Positions 1 to 12,756 of a stretch of DNA of 62,000 bases are shown one piece after another (position 1 is the stretch's first letter; each line of letters opens with the position of its first letter). Made by a program: the position numbers and the translations under genes. Below the pieces are notes generated by a model, which was not told the DNA's origin, did not search any database, and saw only the letters and a list, made by a program, of their open reading frames with translations. The stretch covers positions 4,142,001 through 4,204,000 of the forward strand of contig CM022667.1 of the NCBI GenBank assembly GCA_012295275.1. The letters are read 5' to 3'. The stretch comes from Chrysomallon squamiferum (taxonomy: Eukaryota; Mollusca; Gastropoda; Neomphalida; Peltospiridae).

Positions 1-1547
1 ACCAACACGCAATTTATTCAAGAACATGATTTTTATTATACGAACAACGTACATAATTAACACACTTGTACAGGATATGTTCTTGATAACAAAACACAGA
101 TACCGTGTAACTCATTCTAAAGTACCTGTGCTGTATGTTTGTGTGTGTGTGTGTGTGTCTATGAATGGTGGGGGGTGGGGTGAAAACTAAGTGTGTTTGT
201 CATTTATATATGTACATTTATGTCAACATTTGTTGTTTTCTTCTTTTTTTTTAAAGTCATTTTGTTTATAAAATTAAGTATTTTTTAAAGTCCTAATGTC
301 ATTTTTATATATTTTTTTATTTTTTTAAATAATAATAATTAAAATTCTAATCACTGGAAGCACCAAGATAAGAAAAAAATAGGCTTAACATAAATGCCAA
401 AGAATAATTTTGTACATCAGACTCATTCATTTAATGAAATTTTACATTCCTCAAACAGAATTTTGTCTTTTAATCTACAAGTACTTGTCCACTTTTTAAC
501 TCTTTCCTTTGATGCTTTTGCTCATTCTTATTATTTGTTTTGTTTCTCCTTTCTTTCTTTCTTTCTTTTAAAAATATATTAATATTACAGAATAGAAAAT
601 AAAAATAATATTTTTTTTTTTAACAAGAGCATTTTACTGGATTAAAAATGTATAATTTTTACTTCAAAATAATAATTGTTTTTCTTTTTCTTATTTTTTT
701 TCTCTTTTATTTAATAAAAATAAAAACGCGAAGCCACTAACAAAAAGACTATCAACAAAGTTATGTACATGTCAAAGCTGGACATGAATAAATTACAAAC
801 GTAACTATATACAGACACAGATTATTATAACTATAAAAAAACAAAACAAAAAAATCAACAACAGCAGCACTGAATCAGAAGTGATCATCGTATGGATACA
901 AAAACCAATCAAACACGTTTTTTTCGTTCTCTGGAATGTTTAAATATAAACCAAACCATCCTTCATGTTTCTTGTTCAAAATTAAATTCTCTCCCCTGAT
1001 CACAATATTTCTACACAAGGTTATGGTTCTTGATCTTTCCTTCCCTAATAGTCGTAACATTCCACCTCGTTTTAGATTTGTCTACTTACCTTTTACTCTT
1101 CATACAGCCATTTCCAGATCTAGAACACGCACCACCTACAGTTTGTTTCTTTCTTGTATATTCCATTAAGCTACAAATTCCCTTCCCTCACAACAGTGTT
1201 TGGTCTAAAATAAAACTTCACCTACCCAACACTCCCCTAGGCTAGTAAATTACTTGTCAATACTGAATTCTCTCCTTCCCTAGTTATTATTATTATTATG
1301 ATGATTATTATTGGATACAGAACTCATCTGAGTTCATCGTTTTCTCTCTATGATGATCATTCTGATTCAATGCTGATGTTAAAAAGATAAACACAGGAAA
1401 ACACTGAAATTTCAGTCACAAATGAATGTACAAGTGGAAATGCTCAAGAAAATAGAAAATCTATGTTACACTGTAGATAGTTTTTTTTTTGTTTCTATGT
1501 ACATAATAACATATATATAGGCCTTCTGAAAATGGTCCATGCTATCC

Positions 1548-1602
<55 letters not shown>

Positions 1603-1766
1603 TAATAATTATTATTATAATAACAATAACAACATTAACTGTAAAAGCCAAACTACTGAATCATTATAAAATGATTTTTTTTAACACACTGCACTTGAAA
1701 ATAAATCAAGAGTCAAACAGTAAAGGGTAACCAATTAACTATGTTCAGAAAAAAAAAAAAAAAAAA

Positions 1767-1800
<34 letters not shown>

Positions 1801-1872
1801 GCAAGATGCTGGTAGTTGTAGTAGTCATAAACATAATCAGTGGTAGCAGTAGCAGCAGATATAGTAGTAGTA

Positions 1873-1922
<50 letters not shown>
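1548..1922. repeat. AAT/ATA trinucleotide arrays
   Basis: Three separate perfect or near-perfect AAT runs (about 1548-1613, 1768-1797 and 1873-1922), the second behind a long poly-A. They translate as poly-Ile and similar, which explains open frames there. Confidence 0.9.
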
Positions 1923-1925
<3 letters not shown>

Positions 1926-2407
1926 TTAAGAATAGTAATAATGATATAATATTAATGGTATTACTAATAAAAAGTAACACTATAAATTAGTGCAATTATT
2001 AGTTTAGTTAAGAATACAAAAGATAAGAATTTTTTTTTAAAAGATGTTCATAGTTATGCTGCAAAGGCTAACCTAGTTTATTAGTGACTGTTACATTATT
2101 AATGACTATTACTTCACTTCATTAGTGATATTACATTAAAACAAACTAACTTTATTAGTGACTGCTACATTATTATGTGCCCAGGATAACGTGCACAATT
2201 AGTTTAAATTAAAAAGCTTTACAAAATACACACAATAAAAAAAAAAAAAAAAAAAACGTTCAAAATCTGAAATATCTACATTTATATTAATTGTGTGCGT
2301 TAGTCTTTGTGTGTGTATGTGTATGTATGTTTGTGTGTTTGTTTGTCTTATGAGTATTTTAAGTTTCTGAGTTACAAGTTTATTATATAAGTAAAGCACG
2401 CAATTAC

Positions 2408-2439
<32 letters not shown>

Positions 2440-4215
2440 ATATTTAAAAAAATTATAAACATTTTCAATTTTTGAAAAAGAAAACGTCTTGTGCTGGCTT
2501 TCCTGTTAATCACATTTTTATTAATATTTTTTTACATCATAAAAAAAATATATGATATGTTACAACATTATCACAATGCAATTAATTATAATATCACATA
2601 TTTATACACTGATGTGTTGTTCATCAGATTGTCAAACACAAATACATTCAGAACCGGGTAAGATGTTGGGGCTGGGGCTTGTGTCATTGACAAACAACAG
2701 GCTATGCTGTCATTCATTCCACACTCAAACAAGGAAGGACTAGGACAAGGAGGGGAACAAGATTTTTTTTTTATCTTAAAAAAAAACAACACTTCAAATC
2801 TTTTGCAGCTTATGAATATAAAAACAACCGAACCATTTTCATTACACATGAGTAACGATTTCCAAAATAATACTCGTTACATTTCGAGTTTGTTCATTTG
2901 TCACGTAATTCATATTAAAAATCATATTAAAATCGTATTAAAACTGAAAAGATTATCATGAAACTGAAGAGAACACACAATAAAATATTATTAAACAGAG
3001 ATATGACAAATTATTTTTATATAACCGGTTATTGATATGCTCTGAAATATCTGTTTAAAAATATTGCTGCAAATTTTATACTTTTTACAGTTATCAGTAA
3101 AATATTTTTTTTAAATTAAATTAATCCATATACTATTGATACACAAATGTTTTTATTTTTAAATTTATGATCTTTATTATTAATAATAATATATAAAATT
3201 AAAAGAAAAAATAGAAAACCCAGAAAGTTTTATAAAATCTACTAGTGTGTATGTGTCATGGTCTTTTCTATATTTTAATTTCAACGACAGATTAAAGTCT
3301 AAGAAATTATTTAAAACATCCACATTTCTAATTTTAATGTTTCACCAATTATCAACCTGAAATAAACAGCATTAAAACTGCCATTTGCTGTGCTTCAGTG
3401 TGATTCGCACTTAAAACATGGATGCTTGCCTAGCTGATAGTTTCAAAACAGATTATTTATATTTTCTCAGTGTGCACGAGTCAAGGTTTGAGCACATTAT
3501 CCTGGGCTTAAAATTTTGAAAGGATCAGTTTATATTTATTTAATATTTATTTATTTAATTATTATTATTGTTATAATAATAATTATTATTATTAAAATTT
3601 ATTAAAGCCCATTGAAACAGTACACTAATTAACATTGAAAAGAGTTATTTCCTTTTTCCTAACCTCAAAATCAGTTCATATATATATATAAAAAAATATA
3701 AATTTTTTTTTAAAATAATAAAAAAAAATAATAAAAATAAAATAAAGAATGAGACAGAAGGAAAATCATTGATGACAATGTTGAGAACTGTCTACTTTCA
3801 TTCTGTAACTATGACTGCATTAACTGAGAGAGAAAAATGATAAAAATCTATAAGCCACGTGCCAAAGCAATGCTTATATTTGTAGTAAAGAGAACATTTT
3901 AATGTTTCTGCTTGTAAATAAATTAAAATCTTTTAAAATTAACTGACCCCATTAATAATAATAATTAAAAATACACATTTCTCTAATAACATAATTAAAT
4001 GTAGCCATTGGTCCCAATGAAGCTTTAAACCAATTAATAAATACTATTTAGTGATTAAGAAATAGGTCAAGTAATATCATATCCAGCTATTAATTTGTTT
4101 AAAAATTGAGCAAATATATTTTCAAACTTTAAAAATATGTTATCAGTGGATTTTTTAAAACGAAATGCTCCATTCTGAACACAGATATCTTCAATATATT
4201 TTTATCCAAGATATG

Positions 4216-4218
<3 letters not shown>

Positions 4219-4280
<62 letters not shown>

Positions 4281-4335
4281 AATAAAAAAATAAATAAAAA
4301 AAAAAAAAAAAAAAAATAAAAAAAAAAAAAAATAA
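4219..4335. repeat. AAT array passing into A-rich tract
   Basis: About 18 AAT units followed by AAAT units and poly-A interrupted by T. Typical microsatellite decay. Confidence 0.9.
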
Positions 4336-6066
4336 TTAAATTAAATTAAATTAAATTTAGAAATGATTAAAGTCACCATTCTGAACTGAAAGATACCACC
4401 AACCAATCAAAATTCAAAGACAAAAATAAAGAGATTAAAATCCAAAAAAAAATAATACAAAGGTGAAATTGTGCGTAAATTTCTTTAACATTTAAAACAA
4501 AAAATGACAAAAGAATTCTCTCTACACAGTTCAAATTACAATACTTAAATTATATACCAGTAATTTACAAGACAAATCAAATTGAACAACCATATCTTTA
4601 AATCTTTGGGTGAAAATCTTTAAAACAGTTAAAATAGTGGCTGAACACACATGTACAGCTAACAAATAGGCTATTTTAGTAAGTATGTTTCTAAATTGTT
4701 GTTTGACAGTATAAAATGCACTTCAAACCAAATAGTTTTAGTAAGAAAAAAAAAAAAAAAAAACTATCTTTATTATTAACAATAAACCAGTTTATAAATT
4801 TTAAAATTAAAAACTTCAATTAAATTTTTTTTAAATTGTTAGTGTCAAGATAGTTATTTTTCACAGTAATATTTTCTGCTGCTGTGATAAATATAATCAA
4901 GTAATCTGAAATTAATTATTTTCCTCAATAAATTAACACACAGTATTTTACATTTATTAAATGATATCGCTTTGTTTCTGTTAAGGGGAAATTGTTATTT
5001 ATTTTTTTCAGTTATCATGTAACGATCTACAGAACAGAGAAAATATCAAATTATTTATCATTACTAGTTACTTATTATTATGGTTGTCAGACTGAAAATA
5101 ATAGTCACTATATTTAATTTTACTACTAGTAATTCTCTCATTTTTTTAAATTTTAAGACAATTATGTAATTCTGGCATGTATATATATGAAATGAATGAA
5201 AATCAGAATGTAATATACAACATAAATATATAAAGATAATTACCAAAAAAACAAACAAACAAAAAAAAAACTTTTTTTACCACCTTCTTTAAAGTGAGAA
5301 TAAGGAAAAAATAAAAATATAGTAAGTTCGATAGGCTAGTTTTTTCATTGATAAAGAGAAAAAGAACAACCCATGTGTTATTAACAATTAACACACACAC
5401 AAAAAAAAAAACACTGCAACAAGAATTGGATATTTTCCTAACATTTATACTAGTTGTTAAAAAAACTTGTATTTACACACAATAAGGCAATGCGAGATAA
5501 CACACAAGGTGGTCTCTATATACAGGTGGAATCATTCTATACATAGTTGTCCTTTATTCACAGATGCTATGTACAAAAGCAGACTTTAGAAGATAATACT
5601 TGATAAAAATTGATCATAGGACTCTTGAGAAAGTTTTTGGCAATCTGAATGTTGTGCTGCCATTTTCCAAAAAAAAAAAAAAATTCTAATTTATTTTTTT
5701 TTTAAAAGAAAAGAAAGAATTTACTAGTACTGGGGCTGGCAAGATGCTTCAACCTTACAACACTTGCTATTTTGTTGTTATTTTGTTGTTCTGATGTTTT
5801 CTTAAAAATAAATATAGGGAATAAAGACTTTAACAATTACTTTGAATCTTCCGTTTCTTTAAAGAATTTTAACATTTCTTTTATTTGAGTGAAAGAAAAT
5901 ACAGTCTTTAGTATTTCTAGATTGAAGAAATAATAATAATAAATGAAATAAAATTAGAAAAAGTAAGGAATAAAAAAAAATAATCAAAGTAATACCTATT
6001 ATGACAAAGATGCTTATTTTATTGTAACTACTATGTTGTTGTTGTTATCATCATCATTATTCATTA

Positions 6067-6069
<3 letters not shown>

Positions 6070-6104
<35 letters not shown>
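6070..6104. repeat. (TA)n microsatellite
   Basis: Uninterrupted TA dinucleotides, perfectly self-complementary. Confidence 0.9.
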
Positions 6105-6108
<4 letters not shown>

Positions 6109-6393
6109 CGTACACACATACTTTTTGGAGGATCTCTATTCTGTTACTTTTTGAAACTAATAAATTACATAAACATTCATAAATAGTAATAGTAATAATA
6201 AAAAATAATAATAATTATAGTAAATATAACATAAAATGTAAGAATGAAATACTGGTATATTTATTTTTAAACTACCAGATAAACTTGACTATTTCCATGA
6301 AAATACTTTTCTGAAAAATCACGAAGATTATAAAGAGTCCAGCAAATAAAAGAATTGTCTGACTCAACTGAAGAAAACAAATTTAGAAATTAA

Positions 6394-6401
<8 letters not shown>

Positions 6402-6437
<36 letters not shown>
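6402..6437. repeat. (AAT)n microsatellite
   Basis: Uninterrupted AAT units; a weaker AAC/AGT-rich tail continues to about 6510. Confidence 0.85.
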
Positions 6438-6441
<4 letters not shown>

Positions 6442-6603
6442 CAACAGCAACATTTCAAATAACAGTAATAATAGTAATGAAATACAATAATAACAACAGA
6501 GTAATAATAATTTCTTTGAGTCAAACAACTGAGAAATCAACAGAAAATTAAATTGCAAAGACAGATAAAAATGGACAAGTGTGGCAACGGTGTGAGTTAA
6601 AAT

Positions 6604-6605
<2 letters not shown>

Positions 6606-6661
<56 letters not shown>
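6606..6661. repeat. (GT)n microsatellite
   Basis: About 28 perfect GT units in the HSF1 3' flank. Confidence 0.95.
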
Positions 6662-6663
<2 letters not shown>

Positions 6664-7149
6664 ATGTCTGTGTTTGAACAGATCTGCTGGAAGCTGTTGA
6701 ATGCAGATGTTAACAACACTACAATCACATTAACAAAGAAACTGATTAGAAAAGCTTTCTAACAACAATTTAGTTTTTTTTTTTTTTAAATACAAGTTAC
6801 CATCAATTCCAGATGGTGAACAAGATTAAAGGTTAAATAAATTAAGCCAAAGCACGAAGCCAAATATTAATCCTTGAATATTTAATTAAAAACCACCCTT
6901 ATTTACCCGTAACCAGATCAAAATCACCCTGATTCCTTATGAATATCATTGAAGTTCAAACTTAATTCTGATAGCCATTGTTCCCAGTGGTATATCAGTA
7001 TCAGTTAATTTAGATCTACCAGACATTCATAACACACTGATAAACTTTAGTATCTCATGAAGATAATTATCACTAATAAATAAAAGAATAGATAAATTAC
7101 TGACTCCAGCTAATCAAAATTGATATAGCTGCTAATGATATTTTTAAAT

Positions 7150-7208
7150 TTTCTTTTTGCAGGTAATGAATTAATAAAATATCAGCCTCTGGAAGAAATT
7201 CCAAACTG
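7150..7208 (+). pseudogene. Inverted copy of HSF1 intron 11 end / exon 12 start
   Basis: On the plus strand, from the GCAG at 7159 to 7207, the sequence matches the HSF1 exon 12 acceptor and its first roughly 45 coding bases (minus strand, 8924 downward) with about three mismatches. The upstream T-rich tract (AAATTTTCTT) also matches. It would read GNELIKYQPLEEIPN and then hit TGA. It lies about 1.7 kb beyond the HSF1 stop, in opposite orientation, so it is a partial inverted genomic duplication, not a processed copy, because the intron end is included. Confidence 0.8.
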
Positions 7209-7352
7209 AGTTAACAAATGTTTTGTTATTCCTTGCAGATCCTTGCAATTACTCGCAAACACCTGGCTGAAGTTATACTATTCTTTACAGGCTTAGTGTT
7301 GTAATATTGTTATGTGAACTGTTAACTGTAATAACAATGTGCAAAGTGAAAC

Positions 7353-7355
<3 letters not shown>

Positions 7356-7400
<45 letters not shown>
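7356..7400. repeat. (AT)n microsatellite
   Basis: Uninterrupted AT dinucleotides about 150 bp from the inverted HSF1 exon fragment. Confidence 0.9.
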
Positions 7401-7403
<3 letters not shown>

Positions 7404-8739
7404 CCTCAAAAATAAGCATTATCTGCAAGAAATTAAAAATTTCCTTTAAACAAACAGACTCAAGACTTAAAATATGACTGGCAATGTAACATCGAGTAAA
7501 ACGTTTTGCATCATCATATTTTTTTACAGCACCTGACACCGGAATATTCGTCAATGTTTAAATTGTGTGTTTGTTTACTTTCACGACTTTTCTAAAAAAG
7601 TATAAAAAAAAGTAACATACATCAAGAATTATTAAAAAAATCTGGTATCTGACATTTTAAAAAAGGACAAATAACAAAACACCTGTTTTCAATACCATAG
7701 TATGAGACATCACTGAGGTCCTATATACAAAATTAATCAAGTCTGGAATATGAAGTAGGAAAGCATTGATTATAAGAATTCTGGGGAAAAAAAAAAAAAA
7801 ATGTCTTGCTCATCAATGTATAAACAATTAAATGCAGATTATGTTTCAAAAGCACAACAACTTTTTTTGATTTTTCTTACTTTGTTAAAGTTTCAGCAGA
7901 TATTTTAAATTCAACAAGTTTATAAGCATAAATAATGTGAATGATTAAAAATTAATCAGAATCAATATTTCTGTCAGGTTATTTTTATTATTATGTTTTT
8001 ATTTTATTTTATTTTTATAAAATTAATCACTAATAAAAATTCAGATAAATTTGTTACATAAATCTTGTTTTGTATTTAAGAAATAACTTTCTTTTTCTTT
8101 TCTTATTTTTTAAAAAATCAATATTAATATCCAGGAAAAAATCAATAAATAAATAAATAAAAAGCAAAATGAAAGTTTTAAAACAAAATTTTCATCTGCT
8201 GAATAATGTGACTAAAATGTTTTATTACAGAAAGTGTTGATTTAATTAACTGTAGTACTGTGAAACATTACTAATAAAATCTTTATCCCTGCTACTAATA
8301 CTATTTATAGTAAGTTTACAATCTTTAGATATAGTATTTACTTTCTACACATCATGCTGACACATTTATCACCTTATTTGTAGCACTGTCACATTATATA
8401 ATGTCACTTATTAATAGCGCGTCTTGTTTACAAAACTCACAAATTGTCAAGCTTCACTGTTATTTTTATCGTCATAATCTTTAACAAAAATTCCATTACA
8501 AATATTGGACTGAAGTTACAAAACATGACATTGCAAAACAAATAAATGTATATATATAAACAAAAAAAAAATGAAAAAAAAAAAATGATAGTCACTTGTT
8601 AACAAATAGCTGGGAGCTGTATTTTCTTTTTCTTTTTGCTTTTCTTCTCTTTCTCTCTTCTTTCTTCAAAGAGATGTCACTTTTAAAAATGCACAGACAT
8701 TTTTTTCACGACAATAAAGAGTCTTTTTCTCTCTCTCTC

Positions 8740-10559
8740 TCAGTCCACTTCCTCTGTTTTCACTTCAGAGATTCGCCCCAGTGGGGAGTCTGGACTCAGC
8801 AGACTGTCTATTGTAAAGTCTGAATCAGAGCCAAAGTGGCTAATGTCCTCCTCATATATTGAGTCTCCAAAATCAAACAAGTTTGGAATTTCTTCGGGAG
8901 GCTGATATTGTATTAATTCATTACCTGCGAAGAAAATTTTAAAATATTATTAAAGGTATATCAATTTTAATTTTTTTTTTTTTTTTTTTTCAATAAACTT
9001 ATTGGTTGTAGACTAAAAAAAATTAAAAACATCCAAATACTTTTTGATAAGTACATTGCAGTTCATGACACCACTTACCAAGTATGTTATTGGGAGGATC
9101 GTTATTTGAGGTTGTGTTCCCAGTAGAATTCTCAAGAGTGTTCAAAATCTGTAATAAAAATAATAATTATTATAAATTTATTTCATCATGTACATACACA
9201 TACATACTCCATGTGTACAGACATACACACAAAAACACACACATAAATACACGAATGGTTATATTCATTTAGCTTCAAATAAAACCATACTGATAAAAAT
9301 TATCTCAAAAAAATAACAAAAACCCATTCAACTTTAAATAAAATGATATGAAAGAAACATTTTGGATTAAAAGTTATCTGAAGTTTATTTCTGAAGTTAC
9401 AAACTTACATTTTCAGTAGTTTGAGACATTTGTACATCAGGAGTAAATATCTGCAAAGGAATTAATTACTTAATTATAATTAAAAGTTTATTTTTTAGGG
9501 GCTGGGGTTTTTACAAAAAAAAAATAAAGATTTTACAAGATTCAAATATTTAAGTTTTTTAAATTTTCTTTTGGAAATCAGTTCTTAAATTTTGATCTTT
9601 GTTTTTTTTGGGGGGGGTTTGTTTCATTTTGTTTTGTTTTTCTAAATATGTATACTGAAAACTGAAGTAAAAAAAAAAAAAAAGTGATGTTTTACAAATG
9701 ATACACCATTAGTCCAATTAAATCGAAAATATTTAATAACGAATGCTTTTTATCCTCTACTAGAAGAAATGAAGCAATCACAATTATATATCAAACACAG
9801 CTAACAGGTACTTATCGTCCTGCTGGTTATGAGATGTCACTGATTACTGAGACAGAAAATATTACCCCCATTTATCACAATCATTTACAAGAAGGAAGGA
9901 AGCAATTATACGCACACATATTTCAATTACTTATAACTAGTGATTAATTTATTTATTTATTTATTTATTTATTTATAGTTTTAAGCTCTGATGTCTCCAG
10001 CTACTGAGTGAGAAAACCAGCAACATTACCCCCATCACCAGGCTAGGATCAATGCTGTACTGTCCAGCAAACAGATCCTTCAAGTTGTCCAAGTCTGTCT
10101 GCATCACATCCAGCTCAGTCTGAACAGTCCTGAAAGTGAAGCGTCGTTTTTAAGCAAAATATTCTGTGTTTACAGAGGTAGTGAGAGACATTTTTTTTTT
10201 TAAATTCAACTTATAATGGCTGCCCACTGGACTTCACTAAAGTGGCCACAATAAACAGACCGGCCCATTAGTTAACAAAACTTTCTTTTAGCCTGTATTA
10301 CAACTGTTGTAGAAAAGTACAAATACTCTTGCAAGAAATTTTTAATATTGTAAGAGTTAGTAAATAATAACAGTTTAAAATCGTTTTTAGACTGAATTTA
10401 TCTGAGGACACTAAATTTTTCTTGTCCAGATCTTTTCAGAGGAATTCTCCATAAAACTAGGGAAATATTACCTATAAGAAATATTACTGTAAAGAAGGAA
10501 ATGCTTTGGGGTGATTTAGACTGACTGTTTGACCAGCTTCACAACTGCATGTTTGTGTG

Positions 10560-10621
<62 letters not shown>

Positions 10622-12495
10622 CATGTGTGCCTATCTATATATATATATAGAGAGAGAGAAAGGGATTGATTGTATAGACAAATTGATAGATGGTACATAT
10701 ATATATATTAATAGCTTGATAGCTAGATAGATTGATAGATAAACAGATTGACAGCTAGACAGTGAGATAAATAAACTAATAGAGAGATCGACTGATAGAC
10801 AGATACCAAAAGATGATGGTGATGAAAATGATGGAAAGGATGAAGAAGATTATTTGGTGACTAAAATTTTTTAAAACCCTTACTTGTCAGGACTTGCATC
10901 TTTGCTCACACTTGATGATGTTGTTGTAGTTGTTGTTGTTGTTGTTACTGTCGGCTGGACGGAGGGGTCAGCTGTCACGGGAACACTTGATGAAATGACA
11001 GTGTTTGGCAGTGAGATATTCAGTTCTTCCGGTAATGTCAGAGTGATGACTTTCTTGTCACCACTGGACATAAGATCTTCCAAGTCACTCTACAAACAAA
11101 ACACAAACCTCTTTACAGAACATCTTTGAGTGTTTTTTTTTAAAGTAACTGTTACTACAAGACATCACTTACTGATGATATTTCTACTACTGTAAGTAAT
11201 GTTACAGAAAAATTAGTTGTTACTACATCACTGATGAGATTTCTACTACTGTAAGTAATGTTACAGATGAACTAGTTGTTACTACAAGACATCACTTACT
11301 GATGAGATTTCTACTACTGTAAGTAATGTTACAGAAGAACTAGTTGTTACTACAACACATCACTTACTGATGAGATTTCGCCTTCAGACTGTTGTCCAGA
11401 ATCTTGAGCTAAAAAGTCTGTGACATCGTGAATAATTGGTCCTCTGGTATGAGTGGTTGCAGAACTTGGCCCTTCGATGCTTTTAGGCTGTAAAAAATAT
11501 AAAACCTACAGGTTTCAGATGAATATTTTCTTTTTTAAATTTAAGATAGAGATCTGCAGAATTAAAAAAGTTGAACTAAAATAAAATTAACTGAAACTAA
11601 ATAACAAAGAAAAAAAAACACTTTCTAAAAGGTAAAAGAACTTATGTAACACAACATGCAAGATTACAGAAGAACATAACACCAAAAAAACACACCAGTG
11701 TGTAAATGAACGTAACAAAAAACAAATTAGAAGGGAATAACACTGAACAGAAAAGTCTGAAGCAAATGAAATGGGTGAGAAGAACAAGGATAAACGAGGG
11801 ATTACACTTGTGATGCTGTAGGGTTCATTTTTAACCTCAATTGAAAGCTGGCTGTTAGGTTTCGCAATCTTTGCCTCTCTGTGACTGGTGTCACTCAGCA
11901 TCAGTGGCTTCTTTCGTTTCCTAGCAACACTCTGGTTTCCACGTACCAGAGTAACCAGAAACTGAATCACCTGGAAAACACCAAAACATAAAATACAACA
12001 TTAAAATATGCACACAACTAATAAAAATACATCATTAAAACAACCCTAAAAAAAATATAAATCCCCCCCCCCATAAAACCAGAAATTAAAATAATCCTAA
12101 AATAAGTCATATCTCAATCCATGGCAACTTGCTATGTGTATGTGTGTGATTTGATTTTTACGAGGCACAGATTAAAGAATGAAGCATTCAGATTGATGAA
12201 ATTAAATTTATTTTTACCATGTATGTAAATCTATATTTAAAATAAAGAATCACATGACAGCATGACATCAATTCTCAGTTTGGATACAAATATAGGCGAG
12301 TTCACACATATCACAGACAATCAATACTCATTTTCCTGTGACGTCAAAGTATTAAAACCTAGGAGATATATATATATATATATGTATGTGGATGTCTATC
12401 TTTTCCTGTGCCAAAGTCTTTCTGCTGTTTCATTGCACCTCTGTATTTTTTGCATTCTCTCCTTAACTCCATCTGTTTTACTACAACCTCTCTCT

Positions 12496-12546
<51 letters not shown>

Positions 12547-12717
12547 AGACACACACATACTTCTTACCTTGTTAACAATCTGCTGCTGTTTCATGTGTTT
12601 CTGCTGCAAGCTAGCAACTTCTCGCCATAAAGCTTCATTTTCCCTGAAAACCAAATTAAATGTAATTTTTGTTCAATTACTCCATAATGCTAAAACCACT
12701 AACATCTCAATCCATGA

Positions 12718-12756
<39 letters not shown>

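Larger units (their letters stand above)
1..8739. other. 3' flank of HSF1, repeat-rich, no gene seen
   Basis: AT-rich sequence downstream of the HSF1 stop. It holds poly-A/T runs, AAT and TA microsatellites and one inverted fragment of the HSF1 last exon (7161-7205). Open frames here are short and low-complexity. Part of it is presumably HSF1 3' UTR, since TTTATT (AATAAA on the minus strand) occurs many times, but the true poly(A) site cannot be chosen from sequence. Confidence 0.6.
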
